NCBI RefSeq assembly: GCF_003312875.1
Contig: NZ_CP015163.1
Coordinates: 4,154,001 to 4,218,000, forward strand
Source of the DNA: Amycolatopsis albispora
Lineage (GTDB): Bacteria; Actinomycetota; Actinomycetes; Mycobacteriales; Pseudonocardiaceae
Length of the DNA stretch: 64,000 bases
Direction: 5' to 3'
Part shown: one piece after another, positions 53,093 to 61,966 of the stretch
How positions within the stretch are numbered: position 1 is the first letter of the stretch
Layout: the number at the start of each line of letters is the position of its first letter
Translations under genes and position numbers: made by a program
The notes under the pieces: model-generated
The model's input: the letters and a program-made list of their open reading frames with translations, nothing else
Told to the model about the DNA's origin: nothing
The model's database searches: none

Positions 53093-54195
53093 AGGTGCTG
53101 ATCGCGCCCGACAAGTTCAAGGGCAGCCTGACCGCGATGGAGGCCGCGGAGGCGATCCACGACGGCGTGCTCGAGGTTTTCGGGGACGCCGTGACCATGC
53201 TCTGCCCGGTGGCCGACGGCGGCGAGGGCACGCTGGACGTGCTGTACTCCGCGGGCGCGGAACGCGTCGAACTGGCGGTGCGCGGGCCGTTGGACGCCTC
53301 GGTCGAGGCGCGGTACGCGGTGCTGGGCGAGACGGCGTACATCGAATCGGCGCGGGCGTGCGGTATCGAGTTCGTCGAGCCGTCACCGGAAACCGCGCTG
53401 GCCGCACACACCTGGGGCGTCGGCGAGCTGATCGCGCATGCGCTGGAACGCGGAGCCAAGCAGGTGGTGCTGACCGTCGGCGGGACCGCGAGCACGGACG
53501 GCGGCTCGGGCATGCTGCGTGCGCTCGGCGCTTCGGTGACGCCTTCGGTGGACCTGGGCGGCGGTCCACTGAGGACGGTCGAATCGGTGGATCTGGCCGC
53601 GCTGCGGGCGAAGTTCGACGGCATCGACGTCCGCGTGGCCACCGACGTGAGCAATCCGCTGCTCGGCGAGAAGGGTGCGGCGGCGATCTTCGGCCCGCAG
53701 AAGGGCGCGCGCCCGGCGGAGGTCGCGTTGCTGGAAGAGGCACTCGGCCGGTGGGCGCGGGCACTGCACGCGGCGGGCGGCCGTGACGTCTCGGACGCGC
53801 CGGGCGCCGGTGCGGGCGGCGGCGTGGCCGGTGGCGCGATGGCGGCGCTGGGCGCGGTGTTCGAATCCGGCTTCGACCTGGTCTGCGAACTCACCGGCGT
53901 GCCTGCCGCGCTGGCCGAGGCGGACCTGGTGATCACCGGCGAAGGTTCGCTGGACCCGCAGAGCCTCGACGGCAAGGCACCCGCCGGCATCGCCGCGCGG
54001 GCCCGCGCACGGGACCTGCCGGTGCTGGCCGTCGCCGGGCGCGTGGCGCTCGACGAAGCGCAACTGGCCCAACTGGGCGTGGCCGGATACCGCGCGTTGA
54101 TCGACCACGCGCCTTCGCTGGCGTACGCGCGGGAACACGCCTGCGAACTGCTGCGGGCGCAGACGGCGGATCTGGTGCGCACCTGGGCCGGGTAG
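53089..54195 (+). CDS. glxK: glycerate kinase
   Basis: 368 residues from GTG 53089 (GTGA overlap). It begins KVLIAPDKFKGSLTAMEAAE, the exact opening of the GarK/GlxK family, with VLTVGGTASTDGGSGMLRAL, DVSNPLLGEKGAAAIFGPQK and ADLVITGEGSLDPQSLDGKA. It phosphorylates D-glycerate, usually to 2-phosphoglycerate, which enters glycolysis. The pair may handle C2/C3 overflow, such as glyoxylate. Confidence 0.93.
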   Translation: MKVLIAPDKFKGSLTAMEAAEAIHDGVLEVFGDAVTMLCPVADGGEGTLDVLYSAGAERVELAVRGPLDASVEARYAVLGETAYIESARACGIEFVEPSPETALAAHTWGVGELIAHALERGAKQVVLTVGGTASTDGGSGMLRALGASVTPSVDLGGGPLRTVESVDLAALRAKFDGIDVRVATDVSNPLLGEKGAAAIFGPQKGARPAEVALLEEALGRWARALHAAGGRDVSDAPGAGAGGGVAGGAMAALGAVFESGFDLVCELTGVPAALAEADLVITGEGSLDPQSLDGKAPAGIAARARARDLPVLAVAGRVALDEAQLAQLGVAGYRALIDHAPSLAYAREHACELLRAQTADLVRTWAG

Positions 54196-54259
54196 CGGTT
54201 TGCCGCGCAGGTCGGCGGGTAACCCTCCGGTTGGGCCGTGTCACCGAGAGGAGCCACCT

Positions 54260-54721
54260 GTGGAAACCAACGCCTACATAACGTTCCTGGTGCTGGCGAC
54301 CCTGCTCGTCGTGGTCGACGGGCAGATCATCTACCGGAGCGGGCGGCGTTACCTGGAGCACTCGTACGGCGATCCGGCCGCGGGTGCTTCGATGACCCGC
54401 CTGATCACCGTGCTGTTCCACCTGGCCGTGCTGGGTGTGCTGGCGCTGCTGTCGACCATCGATTCGGGCGGGGACAACGCCACCGAGGCGGTGGTCTGGA
54501 AACTGGGCATCACCTTGCTGGTGCTGGCCATCGCGCACGGGGTGACGCTGACCGTGCTGGCGCGGATCCGGGACAACCAGGTCGCGGAACGGGCGCTGAA
54601 GCAACAGCAGCACCCCACGTCGGCCGCCTCGGAAACCACCGTGGCACCGGTGCCGGGGCAGCAGGGCGTCAACCCGAGGGTGAGCCCGGCACTGGACCAG
54701 CGGGACCCCTACTCCGCCTGA
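54260..54721 (+). CDS. small membrane protein of unknown function
   Basis: 153 residues from GTG 54260, preceded by GAGAGGAG. Three hydrophobic segments: AYITFLVLATLLVVVDGQII, LITVLFHLAVLGVLALLSTI and LGITLLVLAIAHGVTLTVLA. The tail is hydrophilic and disordered (QQQHPTSAASETTV). I do not recognise a family. Stands alone downstream of glxK. Confidence 0.65.
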   Translation: METNAYITFLVLATLLVVVDGQIIYRSGRRYLEHSYGDPAAGASMTRLITVLFHLAVLGVLALLSTIDSGGDNATEAVVWKLGITLLVLAIAHGVTLTVLARIRDNQVAERALKQQQHPTSAASETTVAPVPGQQGVNPRVSPALDQRDPYSA

Positions 54722-54745
54722 GGCCGGAGCCGGTCTCGCCGGGCG

Positions 54746-54798
54746 AACACGAATGTGGCTTTCGGGGCGGATTCCGCCCCGAAAGCCACATTCGTGTT
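54746..54798. repeat. dispersed palindrome, copy E (divergent core, compensated)
   Basis: AACACGAATGTGGCTTTCGG through GGCGGA and a one-base centre to the exact reverse complement. Compared with copies A-D, the inner stem changed from CGAGACG to CGGGGCGGA and the outer stem from GTGTCAC to AACAC, in both arms together. It lies between convergent genes (54721 and 54818). Confidence 0.88.
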
Positions 54799-54817
54799 CT
54801 GGGTGTTTCGTGCTGGC

Positions 54818-55126
54818 TCAGCTGCCGGGCTGCGCGTCCGGCTGCTGCAGCACGGCGAAGCTCATCTGGCCCTGGTCGTCCTGCTGGATGTCGAGCACCT
54901 TGTCGTCGAGGAACTCGGCGGCCTTCGGTTCCAGGAAGACCTTGGCCCCGCCTTCGGTGGCGAGCACCTGATCACCGTCCTCCGGTGAAGGCGCCACCGA
55001 CAACCCGAGCTGGGCGCCGGCCTCCTCCACCTCCTGCACCGCGAACCGCAGGCCGGCTTCGGCCTGACCGTCCTGTCCGGTCAACGCGGTGATGGCCTCG
55101 GCCGCGGCGTCTGTCATGGCGAGCAT
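54818..55126 (-). CDS. HesB/IscA-like protein lacking the cluster cysteines
   Basis: 102 residues. It resembles the A-type Fe-S carrier fold: TDAAAEAITALTGQDGQAEA, LRFAVQEVEEAGAQLGLSVA, EGGAKVFLEPKAAEFLDDKV and LDIQ. All conserved cysteines of IscA/SufA are missing, so it should not carry a conventional cluster. Such degenerate HesB-like proteins are common in actinobacteria; the function is unknown. ATG 55126 follows GGGAG. Confidence 0.7.
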   Translation of the reverse strand: MLAMTDAAAEAITALTGQDGQAEAGLRFAVQEVEEAGAQLGLSVAPSPEDGDQVLATEGGAKVFLEPKAAEFLDDKVLDIQQDDQGQMSFAVLQQPDAQPGS

Positions 55127-55161
55127 CGACAGGCTCCCTTTCGTCGGTTACATGGCTCTGG

Positions 55162-55188
55162 CCCCTCCCACCGTAGGGGTGGCAGGGG
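55162..55188. terminator. hairpin between DUF5709 and HesB-like genes
   Basis: CCCCTCCCACC and GGTGGCAGGGG with a five-base loop and one C-C mismatch. It lies 23 bp past the DUF5709 stop on the minus strand. Probable terminator for that gene. Confidence 0.5.
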
Positions 55189-55210
55189 CGCGGCGCTGGG
55201 TGCCACCCGG

Positions 55211-55627
55211 TCACTCGGGGGTGCGGATGGTCTCCGCGATCGAGCCCCCGGCCTGGTCAGCGGCCTGCGGCAGGTCGTCGCTGGCCGTGTGACGGCCGAC
55301 ACGCCCCTCTTCCGGCGCCATCGGCTCGATGTCACCGGGCTGGTCGTCGATCGTCTCGTCCAGCTCGTCGGCGGGGGTCGCCGCGATCGGCTTCTCGGGC
55401 ACCTCGTCGGCCGTCACGTCCGGCTGTTCCTCGCGCAGCCGCTCAGCCATGGGCTCGCCCTCGCGCTGTTCGGCCGGGGTCGTGCCGAAGCGGTCGGCAC
55501 CGCTCCAGTGCTCCGGCGGCTCGATGCCCTCCTCGAGCGGATCCACCCGGAGGCGGTCCTCGTCGAGGTCCTCGGCGCTGTTCAGCGCGGCCGGATCGGA
55601 TTCGACCGGATCCTGGGGTGCGGACAT
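55211..55627 (-). CDS. DUF5709-family acidic protein
   Basis: 138 residues with no hydrophobic segment and a strong acidic bias. It contains DRLRVDPLEEGIEPPEHWSG, DRFGTTPAEQREGEPMAERL and REEQPDVTADEVPEKP, the conserved DUF5709 blocks. The function is unknown in the family. ATG 55627 has AGGAGGAG upstream. Confidence 0.75.
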   Translation of the reverse strand: MSAPQDPVESDPAALNSAEDLDEDRLRVDPLEEGIEPPEHWSGADRFGTTPAEQREGEPMAERLREEQPDVTADEVPEKPIAATPADELDETIDDQPGDIEPMAPEEGRVGRHTASDDLPQAADQAGGSIAETIRTPE

Positions 55628-55712
55628 CGGAACTCCTCCTCTGGTCATGCTTGGTCCGCTTCGCCTACCCGCGTGGGCCGCCCCTGAAACCGGCTTGGGT
55701 AGCGTCCTGGGC

Positions 55713-56162
55713 ATGGCCATCCCGGCAGCGGCAGCGCCCGCCCCACCAGCCCGGCAGCACGGCATCGCCGTGCACGCCGGGTGGTACGCGGCGGCGGGCG
55801 TGGTCACCACCGCCGTGCAGTTCGTGCTCTACTTCCTGCTCCGCGACGCGCTCGGCGCGCACGGGGCCAACCTGCTGGCGATCACCGCCACCACGATCGG
55901 GAACACCGAGTTCCACCGCCGGGTGACCTTCGCCGGACGACCCAGCCCGCCGCGGCGACGGCACATCCAGGTGATCGGCACCATCGCCTTCTACGCCGGG
56001 TACGGCTCGGTGGTGCTGCTCGTGCTGCACGCCGTGATTCCGGCACCGACGCCGCTCACCGAAACGCTGGTGCTGGCCACCGCGAGCCTGCTCGGCGGGG
56101 TCTGCCGGTTCGCGCTGCTGCGGTGGTGGGTCTTCGCCGCGCGGGACAGGGTGTCCGCATGA
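55713..56162 (+). CDS. GtrA-family membrane protein
   Basis: 149 residues with four membrane helices: YAAAGVVTTAVQFVLYFLLR; LLAITATTIGNTEFHRRVTF; VIGTIAFYAGYGSVVLLVLH; TLVLATASLLGGVCRFALLR. GtrA-like proteins flip or pass polyprenyl-linked sugars in cell-envelope glycosylation. The start overlaps nothing upstream; the stop overlaps the next ATG. Confidence 0.82.
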   Translation: MAIPAAAAPAPPARQHGIAVHAGWYAAAGVVTTAVQFVLYFLLRDALGAHGANLLAITATTIGNTEFHRRVTFAGRPSPPRRRHIQVIGTIAFYAGYGSVVLLVLHAVIPAPTPLTETLVLATASLLGGVCRFALLRWWVFAARDRVSA

Positions 56163-56503
56163 CCGCAGGCGACGAGGAGCAGGAGCCCGACTACCGGTTC
56201 AGCCTGGCCAACGAGCGCACCTTCCTGGCCTGGCTGCGGACCGCGCTCGGCCTGCTGGCCGGTGCGGTCGCGGTGCGGCAGCTGGTCCCCGAGTTCGGCG
56301 TGCCGGGGGCCAGGACGGTGCTCGCCCTGCTGTGCGCCGCGCTCGCCGTGGTGCTGACCGCGGCGAGCTACCCGCGCTGGAAACGGGTCCAGCGCGCGAT
56401 GCGCCGCGGTGAACCGCTGCCGCCCAACCGGATGATGCTCGTGCTGACCGCGGGCATCCTGGTGATCACCGGCTTCGCGGTGGTCCTCGCGGTGACCGGG
56501 TGA
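56159..56503 (+). CDS. DUF202 (YidH-type) membrane protein
   Basis: 114 residues with three membrane helices and the family signature FSLANERTFLAWLRTALGLL near residues 14-33. The function is unknown. ATGA overlap with the GtrA gene and GTGA overlap with a second DUF202 gene. Confidence 0.85.
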   Translation: MTAGDEEQEPDYRFSLANERTFLAWLRTALGLLAGAVAVRQLVPEFGVPGARTVLALLCAALAVVLTAASYPRWKRVQRAMRRGEPLPPNRMMLVLTAGILVITGFAVVLAVTG

Positions 56504-56808
56504 GCCGCGATCCCGGCCTGCAGCCGGAGCGCACCTGGCTGGCGTGGCGCCGCACCACCGCCTCCGCGGCGGCGGTGACCCTGCTCCTGCTGCACTCGGC
56601 GGTGCGTTCGGGCAGTGACCTGACCGTTATCCCGGCGGCGACCGGGATTTTGGTCACGATTTCGCTCGCGCTGCTCGGCAGGCACCGCGAACGGCACCTG
56701 CTGCGAGGCGAGCGGACTCCCCCGAATGCCGCGCAACCGCTGGTCATCGGCCTGTCGGCGAGCCTGCTGACGATCCTGGCGGTGGCCACGCTCGCCTTTC
56801 TCGCTTAA
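56500..56808 (+). CDS. second DUF202-like membrane protein
   Basis: 102 residues, three helices, with the shortened signature LQPERTWLAWRRTTASAAAV. Paired with the preceding DUF202 gene, as in many actinobacteria; the two may form a heteromer. GTG start within the preceding stop. Confidence 0.82.
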   Translation: MSRDPGLQPERTWLAWRRTTASAAAVTLLLLHSAVRSGSDLTVIPAATGILVTISLALLGRHRERHLLRGERTPPNAAQPLVIGLSASLLTILAVATLAFLA

Positions 56809-57158
56809 CTGGCAAACGCGATTTTCAGGGACCTAAGACCCTACCGCCGTACGGAGCAATCAGGGTGCGCGGCACTTTTGTCCACCGCGACCGAAAGATG
56901 ATTGAGACCTAGATTCGTGCTAATGGGGCATCTCTGCGAGATCCCTGGAGCCAGCGCCAGTAGCGGTCTAGCATTACGCACAGTCGTCAGAGTGCTGAAC
57001 GAGCGAGCGCCATTCGGGTAACTCCGCTACGGACAGTCGCCTTATTAGCAAGCTGACAATGACTCTCAGCAGGGCCGGTTGATTCGATGATTAATCGAGT
57101 TTGTCCGGCCAGCCGGGTGAGTCGACAACAGCAGATCGTTCGAGGAATGGGCGGGCGC
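56809..57158. other. 350-bp untranslated leader region before the sigma factor gene
   Basis: No gene is supported. The stretch is less GC-rich than its surroundings. It contains TCGAT-GATTA-ATCGA (57084-57098), a dyad about 60 bp before the sigma factor start. Promoters probably lie here, but I cannot assign the -35/-10 boxes with confidence. Confidence 0.4.
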
Positions 57159-57815
57159 ATGACCACGAGCTTGGACTCGACGGGGCGGGGTATCGAGGGA
57201 CCCGCGTCGCCGAACCCGGTCCAGCGGAGCACCAGCCACTATCCGCGGCTGACCAAGGAGGACCTCGATCCGCTGGTCCGCCAGGCGGCCAAGGGCGACC
57301 ACGAGGCGATGGAGGGCCTGCTCGCCGCGCTGAAACCGGTGGTCACGCGGTACTGCCGGGCGCGGCTCGGCGGCCGGGACCTGTCGTACTTCTCGGCCGA
57401 CGACATCTCGCAGGAGGTGTGCGTCGCCGTGCTCAAGGCGCTGCCGCAGTACCAGGACCGCGGTGGGTCTTTTCTGTACCTGGTGCACGCGATCGCGGCG
57501 AACAAGGTGGCCGACGCCTTCCGCGCGGTCTCCCGCGACCGCTGCGAGCCGGTGTCGGACCTCCCGGAGCGCTCCGGCGCCGACAACGAGCCGGAGAAGT
57601 ACGCCCTCGACGTCGACCTGGGCGAACGGCTGAACCGGCTGATCCGCACGCTGCCCCGGGTGCAGCAGGAGATCGTGATCCTGCGGGTCGCCGTCGGCCT
57701 GTCGGCGGCCGAGACCGCGGAAGCAGTCGGCCTCAAGGCGGGCAACGTGCGCACCACGCAGCACCGCGCACTGCAGAAACTACGCGAACTGGTCACCCTG
57801 GAAGGCGACTTCTGA
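57159..57815 (+). CDS. SigD/ShbA-like RNA polymerase sigma factor
   Basis: 218 residues from ATG 57159; ATG 57147 is an alternative. Region 2 is RQAAKGDHEAMEGLLAALKP to FSADDISQEVCVAVLKALPQ; region 4 is LPRVQQEIVILRVAVGLSAA with ETAEAVGLKAGNVRTTQHRA. The sequence resembles mycobacterial SigD and Streptomyces ShbA, which drives hrdB. No anti-sigma factor gene is adjacent. Its last codons (VTLEGDF and stop) lie inside the first unit of the tandem array that follows. Confidence 0.85.
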   Translation: MTTSLDSTGRGIEGPASPNPVQRSTSHYPRLTKEDLDPLVRQAAKGDHEAMEGLLAALKPVVTRYCRARLGGRDLSYFSADDISQEVCVAVLKALPQYQDRGGSFLYLVHAIAANKVADAFRAVSRDRCEPVSDLPERSGADNEPEKYALDVDLGERLNRLIRTLPRVQQEIVILRVAVGLSAAETAEAVGLKAGNVRTTQHRALQKLRELVTLEGDF

Positions 57816-58308
57816 CCCGACCGGAAGACGGCTTCTGCCGACCGGCCACACCGGAGGCGACTCCCGCCGACCGGCCACGTTGGAGGCGACTCCCGCCGAC
57901 CGGCCACGTTGGAGGCGACTCCCGCCGACCGGTCACGTTGGAACGCGACCCCCGCCAAACCGGCGACACCGGACGGCGACTTCTGCGCACTGGCCACGCC
58001 GGAAAGCGACATCCGCCGATCGCTCACACCGGAGGGCGACCTCGGCCATCCCGGAGGCGACCTCCGCCACCGGTCACGTTGGAAGGCGGCTTCTGCGTGC
58101 TAGTCACGCCGGAATGCAGGCGCCAACCGGCCACACCGGAGGGCGACCTCCGCCGAGCGGTCAGGTTGGACGGCAACCTCCGCCGACCGGCCACGCCGGA
58201 GATCGATCTCCGCCGACTGGTCACGTTGGAAGGGGTCCTCTGCCGAGCGGCCACACTGGAGAGCGCCCCTCGCCGAGCGGTCAGGCCGGAAGGCAACCTC
58301 TCCCGTAC
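57791..58308. repeat. degenerate tandem array of about 29-30 bp units with internal mini-hairpins
   Basis: About 17 units with consensus near GGCCACGTTGGAGGCGACTC then CCGCCGACC. The first copies are exactly 29 bp apart (57853, 57882, 57911, 57940). The first unit includes the last codons of the sigma factor gene and the last unit the final codons of pxpC. Later units alternate GGTCACGTT and GGCCACACC openings. Many units contain a four-to-six-pair stem with matched changes: GGAG-GCGA-CTCC, GAAG-GCGA-CTTC, GAGG-GCGA-CCTC and GGAGA-TCGA-TCTCC. There are no unique spacers, so it is not a CRISPR array. Confidence 0.85.
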
Positions 58309-59159
58309 CTGGCGAAGCGCAGGCGCGTGCCCGGCCGGGCCTGTGCGGCCCCGCCGAGGTCGTCCTCGGCTACCACCGCCACCACCGGGTAACCCCCGGT
58401 CACCGGGTGGTCGGCCAGGAACAGGATCGGCTGCCCCGACGGCGGCACCTGCACCGCGCCAGGCGCCGCCGGTTCCGGGGGTAGCTCGCCGGTTCTGGCG
58501 CGGCGCAACACCGGGCCGTCGAGCCGCAGCCCCACCCGGTTGCTCTCGGCCGAGACCAGGTACCGCCCGGACAGCAACCGATCGAACGCGTCCGGCGTGA
58601 AAAAATCCAGTCGTGGCCCCGGAATCAGCCGCAGCACCGGCTCCGGCACGAGCGCCGCGCACGGCGCCAGGTCCACCGGCGGCCAGGCCAGCACGCGCTC
58701 CCCCACCGGCAGCGTGGTGCCCGCGGCCAGCGGTTCCGGGCCCAGCCCGGAAAGCGTGTCCGTGCCGCGGCCGCCGAGCACCGGTGGCACGTCGATCCCG
58801 CCGCGCACGGCCAAATACGCCCGCAGCCCGACCTCCGGCGCGCCCAGCCGCAGTTCGTCGCCGACCCGCACGAGCACGGGCGCGTTCGGGCCGATCGCGC
58901 GGCCGCCGAGCCGGGCCGCGCCCACCGCGCCGGTGAGCGCGATCAGCCCCGGGCCGTCGAACCGGACGGCCAGCCCGCCGAAGGTGGCCTCGATCGCCGC
59001 GTTCGACTCGGGATTGCCGACCAGCCGGTTCGCCAGCCGCAGCGCGGCGCGGTCGGCGGCGCCGGACCGGCCGACGCCGAGCGCGGTGTATCCCGGCCTG
59101 CCGAGGTCCTGCACGGTGGCGAACAACCCGGGGGCGAGCACTTCGACCTTGCCGCTCAT
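58281..59159 (-). CDS. pxpC: 5-oxoprolinase subunit C (biotin-dependent carboxyltransferase-like, KipA)
   Basis: 292 residues from ATG 59159. Family blocks: LAPGLFATVQDLGRPGYTAL, GAADRAALRLANRLVGNPES, NAAIEATFGGLAVRF, GDELRLGAPEVGLRAYLAVR and GQPILFLADHPVTGGYPVVA. With PxpB it forms the ATP-dependent 5-oxoprolinase. Its last codons lie in the tandem array. Overlaps pxpB (ATGA). Confidence 0.9.
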   Translation of the reverse strand: MSGKVEVLAPGLFATVQDLGRPGYTALGVGRSGAADRAALRLANRLVGNPESNAAIEATFGGLAVRFDGPGLIALTGAVGAARLGGRAIGPNAPVLVRVGDELRLGAPEVGLRAYLAVRGGIDVPPVLGGRGTDTLSGLGPEPLAAGTTLPVGERVLAWPPVDLAPCAALVPEPVLRLIPGPRLDFFTPDAFDRLLSGRYLVSAESNRVGLRLDGPVLRRARTGELPPEPAAPGAVQVPPSGQPILFLADHPVTGGYPVVAVVAEDDLGGAAQARPGTRLRFARYGRGCLPA

Positions 59160-59767
59160 GTCGCGCGGAACCGCACGGTCGTGCCCGGCGCGAGCAGGTT
59201 CGGCGGCTCGCGGTCGGCGTCCCACACCGCCAGCGGGGTGCGGCCGAGCAGATGCCAGCCACCGGGCGACGGGTGCGGGTACACCGCGGTGTACTCACCG
59301 GCCACCGCGACCGCACCCGCCGGCACGCGCACCCGCGGGCTCCCGCGCCGCGGCAGGTGCAGTTCGGGCGGAAGTCCCGTGAGGTAACCGAAACCGGGGG
59401 CGAACCCGCAGAACGCCACCCGGTATTCGGCGCCGGTGTGCCGCCGGACGACCTCGTCCTCGGACAACCCGGTCCGCGCCGCGACCTCCGCGAGATCCGC
59501 GCCGTCGTAGCTGACCGGGACCACGAGTTCCGCGCCACGGCGGCTTTCCGGCGGCTCCAGCGGACGGCCGCCGAGTTCCTCGACGAGCCGTTCGAAGGTG
59601 GTGCGCCGGGGGTCGAACCGCACCAGCACGGTCCGCGCCGCGGGCACCACCTCCTCCACGCCGTCCGGCGGATCGGCCGCCAGCACGGCGTCGAGCCCGA
59701 GCACCTCGCCCGCCCCGGCGAGGTCGACCAGTACCGCGCGGCTGCCGTACCGGTGCACCCTGATCAC
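59156..59767 (-). CDS. pxpB: 5-oxoprolinase subunit B (KipI)
   Basis: 203 residues from GTG 59767. C-terminal cyclophilin-like domain with [20 protein letters not shown] and [20 protein letters not shown], then the phenylalanine-poor tail [15 protein letters not shown]. It works with PxpC and PxpA to cleave 5-oxoproline. pxpA (the YcsF-type subunit) is not found in the window. GTGA overlap with the DUF1445 gene. Confidence 0.9.
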   Translation of the reverse strand: MIRVHRYGSRAVLVDLAGAGEVLGLDAVLAADPPDGVEEVVPAARTVLVRFDPRRTTFERLVEELGGRPLEPPESRRGAELVVPVSYDGADLAEVAARTGLSEDEVVRRHTGAEYRVAFCGFAPGFGYLTGLPPELHLPRRGSPRVRVPAGAVAVAGEYTAVYPHPSPGGWHLLGRTPLAVWDADREPPNLLAPGTTVRFRAT

Positions 59768-60567
59768 TGCCTGCCGACCCGGTACTCGTCGTCACGCCGG
59801 TCGGTGATCAGCATGTGCCCCGGCGCGTGCGTGATCGCGAACGGCGGTTTCGACGCCATCAGCGCCGCCTGCGGAGTCACCCCGCAGGCCCAGAACACCG
59901 GCACGTCACCGGGTTCCGGGCGCGCGGGCTCACCGAAGTCCGGCTTGCCGAGGTCGGAGATGCCGAGCGCGCCCGGGTCGCCGACGTGCACCGGCGCCCC
60001 GTGCACCGCGGGCATTTCCGCGGTGATCCGGATCGCGTCGTCCACCCGGCCGGCCGGGATGTACCGCATGGACACCACCATCGGCCCGTGCAACCGCCCG
60101 GCCGGGCGGCACTTCCGGGTGGTCGTGTACATCGCCACGTTCCGGCCCTGCTCGACGTGGCGCAGCGGGATGCCTTCGGCGGCGAGCGCGGTCTCGAAGG
60201 TGAAGCTGCAGCCGATCGAGAACGCGACCAGATCGTCGCTCCAGTACGGCGTGGCGTCGGTGACCTCGGCGCGCAGCTCGCCGTTCTCCCAGATGCGGTA
60301 CCGCGGCAGGTCGCTGCGCAGGTCCGCGCCCGCCGCCAGCTTGGTCGACGGGTCGCCGGGCTCGCTGACGTCGAGCACCGGGCACGGCTGTTCGTTGCGC
60401 TGGCAGAACATCAGCACGTCGTAGGCCCAGTCGCGGCGCACCGCGATCAGGTTGGTCTGGGTGTACCCGGCCGCCCAGCCGCTGGTCGGCGCCGAGACAC
60501 CGGCGCGGAACCGGGCGCGTGCCTGCGCCGGGGTCAGCGCGTGGGTTGCTTCGTCCACCATGGTCAT
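59764..60567 (-). CDS. putative hydro-lyase (DUF1445/YcsI family)
   Basis: 267 residues from ATG 60567. Family blocks: [60 protein letters not shown] and [10 protein letters not shown] at the C-terminus. In Bacillus, ycsI lies with kipI/kipA; related enzymes act on D-glutamate. Within this operon a role in glutamate or 5-oxoproline metabolism is likely but unproven. Overlaps the MFS gene by ATGA. Confidence 0.85.
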   Translation of the reverse strand: MTMVDEATHALTPAQARARFRAGVSAPTSGWAAGYTQTNLIAVRRDWAYDVLMFCQRNEQPCPVLDVSEPGDPSTKLAAGADLRSDLPRYRIWENGELRAEVTDATPYWSDDLVAFSIGCSFTFETALAAEGIPLRHVEQGRNVAMYTTTRKCRPAGRLHGPMVVSMRYIPAGRVDDAIRITAEMPAVHGAPVHVGDPGALGISDLGKPDFGEPARPEPGDVPVFWACGVTPQAALMASKPPFAITHAPGHMLITDRRDDEYRVGRQ

Positions 60568-61811
60568 ACCAGCTCCCTCCCCCTGGTTTCGGGCAGGCCC
60601 AGCAGGGCCAGTACCGCGATCCCGTACCCGGCCGCGCCGAACACCATCGCCCCGCCGGCACCCAGAAGTCCCACCACACCGGGGAAAACGGCGCCGACCG
60701 CGCGGCCGAAGTTGTAGGTGAAGCCCTGCCCGGTGCCGCGCTGCGCGGTCGGGTACAGCTCGGCGAGAAAGGCGCCGAAGCCGCTGAAGATGGCCGACAT
60801 CGAGAAGCCGAGCGGGAAGCCGAGCACCATCACCAGTGCGTTGGCGCCGTGCGGGATCTGCGTGTAGGCCACGATCAGCGCCGCCGACAACGCGGCGAAC
60901 AGGACGAAGGTCCGCTTGCGCCCCAGCAGGTCGGTCAGATATCCGCCGCAGACGTAGCCGATGAACGCGCCGGAGATCAGGAAGGCGTAGTAGCCGCCGG
61001 TGTTGATCACGGTCAGCTCGCGGGTGGTGCGCAGGTACGACGGCAGCCAGGTGGCCAGCGTGTAGTAACCGCCCTGCACACCGGTCGCGAACAGGGAGGC
61101 GACCAGCGTGGTGCGCAGGAGGTCGCCCTGGAAGATCCGCGCGAACGAGCCGCGCTGGGCCGAGCTTTCGCGGCGCTCGGTGACGACGTCGGCGTCGGTG
61201 ACGTTCTTGCGCACCCACATGATCAGCAGCGCGGGGATGACGCCGGTCCAGAACATGATGCGCCAGGCCAAGTCGTCACCGGCGAGGCTGAACACCACGG
61301 TGTAGACGATCACCGCGAGCCCCCAGCCCGCCGCCCACGCGCTCTGCACGAAGGCGACCGTGCGGCCGCGGTAGCGCGAGCGCGCGTACTCGGCGACGAG
61401 GATCGCGCCCGCTGCCCACTCGCCGCCGAACCCGAGTCCTTGCAGGGCGCGGAACACCAGCAGCGTTTCGAAGTTGGGCGCGAAGCCGCAGAGCACGGTG
61501 AACAAGGTGTAGGTGGCGACGGTCAGCTGGAGCGTGCGGACGCGGCCGATGCGGTCGGCGAGAATGCCGGCGCCGGCGCCGCCGATCGCGGAAACGACCA
61601 GGGTGGTGGTGCTGAGCAGGCCCGCGGTGCCGGGGGTGAGCTGGAAGTAGGCGATGATCGCGCTGAGGCTCAGCGGCAGTACCCAGTAGTCGTAGGAATC
61701 GAGCCCGTAGCCGCCGAACGCGCCGACGAAGGCGCGCCTGCCCCGCGATCCCAGCGTGCGGTACCAGGCGAACGGTCGGGTGTCCTCAGCGGCTGCAGCG
61801 GTCGTGTCCAT
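60564..61811 (-). CDS. MFS transporter (metabolite:H+ symporter type)
   Basis: 415 residues from ATG 61811, with GAGG upstream. Twelve membrane segments. The loop 2-3 motif is [14 protein letters not shown], and [20 protein letters not shown] is typical of the sialate/aromatic acid symporter families; [15 protein letters not shown] is the second-half copy. It probably imports the acid used by the PxpBC/DUF1445 enzymes, perhaps 5-oxoproline or a relative. First gene of the operon, divergent from a GntR regulator. Confidence 0.88.
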   Translation of the reverse strand: MDTTAAAAEDTRPFAWYRTLGSRGRRAFVGAFGGYGLDSYDYWVLPLSLSAIIAYFQLTPGTAGLLSTTTLVVSAIGGAGAGILADRIGRVRTLQLTVATYTLFTVLCGFAPNFETLLVFRALQGLGFGGEWAAGAILVAEYARSRYRGRTVAFVQSAWAAGWGLAVIVYTVVFSLAGDDLAWRIMFWTGVIPALLIMWVRKNVTDADVVTERRESSAQRGSFARIFQGDLLRTTLVASLFATGVQGGYYTLATWLPSYLRTTRELTVINTGGYYAFLISGAFIGYVCGGYLTDLLGRKRTFVLFAALSAALIVAYTQIPHGANALVMVLGFPLGFSMSAIFSGFGAFLAELYPTAQRGTGQGFTYNFGRAVGAVFPGVVGLLGAGGAMVFGAAGYGIAVLALLGLPETRGRELV

Positions 61812-61877
61812 CACGCACCTCGCGGGTCTGGGGTCCAGGGAACACTTGAGTGAGTGAGCTGCGACACAAGGTAGGCT

Positions 61878-61890
61878 ATTGTTCAACAAT
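61878..61890. promoter_or_regulatory. 13-bp odd palindrome, candidate GntR operator 1
   Basis: ATTGTT-C-AACAAT is perfectly symmetric about one base and lies in the divergent gap between the MFS gene (start 61811) and the GntR gene (start 61967). FadR-type GntR proteins commonly use short odd palindromes of this kind. Confidence 0.6.
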
Positions 61891-61905
61891 CCCACAAGAG
61901 GTCCA

Positions 61906-61918
61906 GAGGATAATCCTC
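61906..61918. promoter_or_regulatory. 13-bp odd palindrome, candidate operator 2
   Basis: GAGGAT-A-ATCCTC, perfectly symmetric, 28 bp centre to centre from the first site. Sequence unlike site 1, so it may bind a different factor or form a leader hairpin. Confidence 0.45.
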
Positions 61919-61966
61919 CAGGAGTTTCCGCGTATCGTTCACCGGTACTGCGGTAGGCTGATCCTC

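Noticed and set aside
57791..58308. CRISPR array
   Set aside because: Repeats are contiguous at 29-30 bp with no unique spacers of constant length, the units are degenerate, and no cas genes are near.
57880..58392. Repeat-rich protein encoded by the tandem array
   Set aside because: Several frames on both strands stay open only because of GC-rich repetition; no start with a ribosome-binding site and no conserved frame.
61850..61966. N-terminal extension of the GntR regulator
   Set aside because: The frame crosses two perfect palindromes and lacks HTH similarity before residue 40; the internal GTG is preferred.
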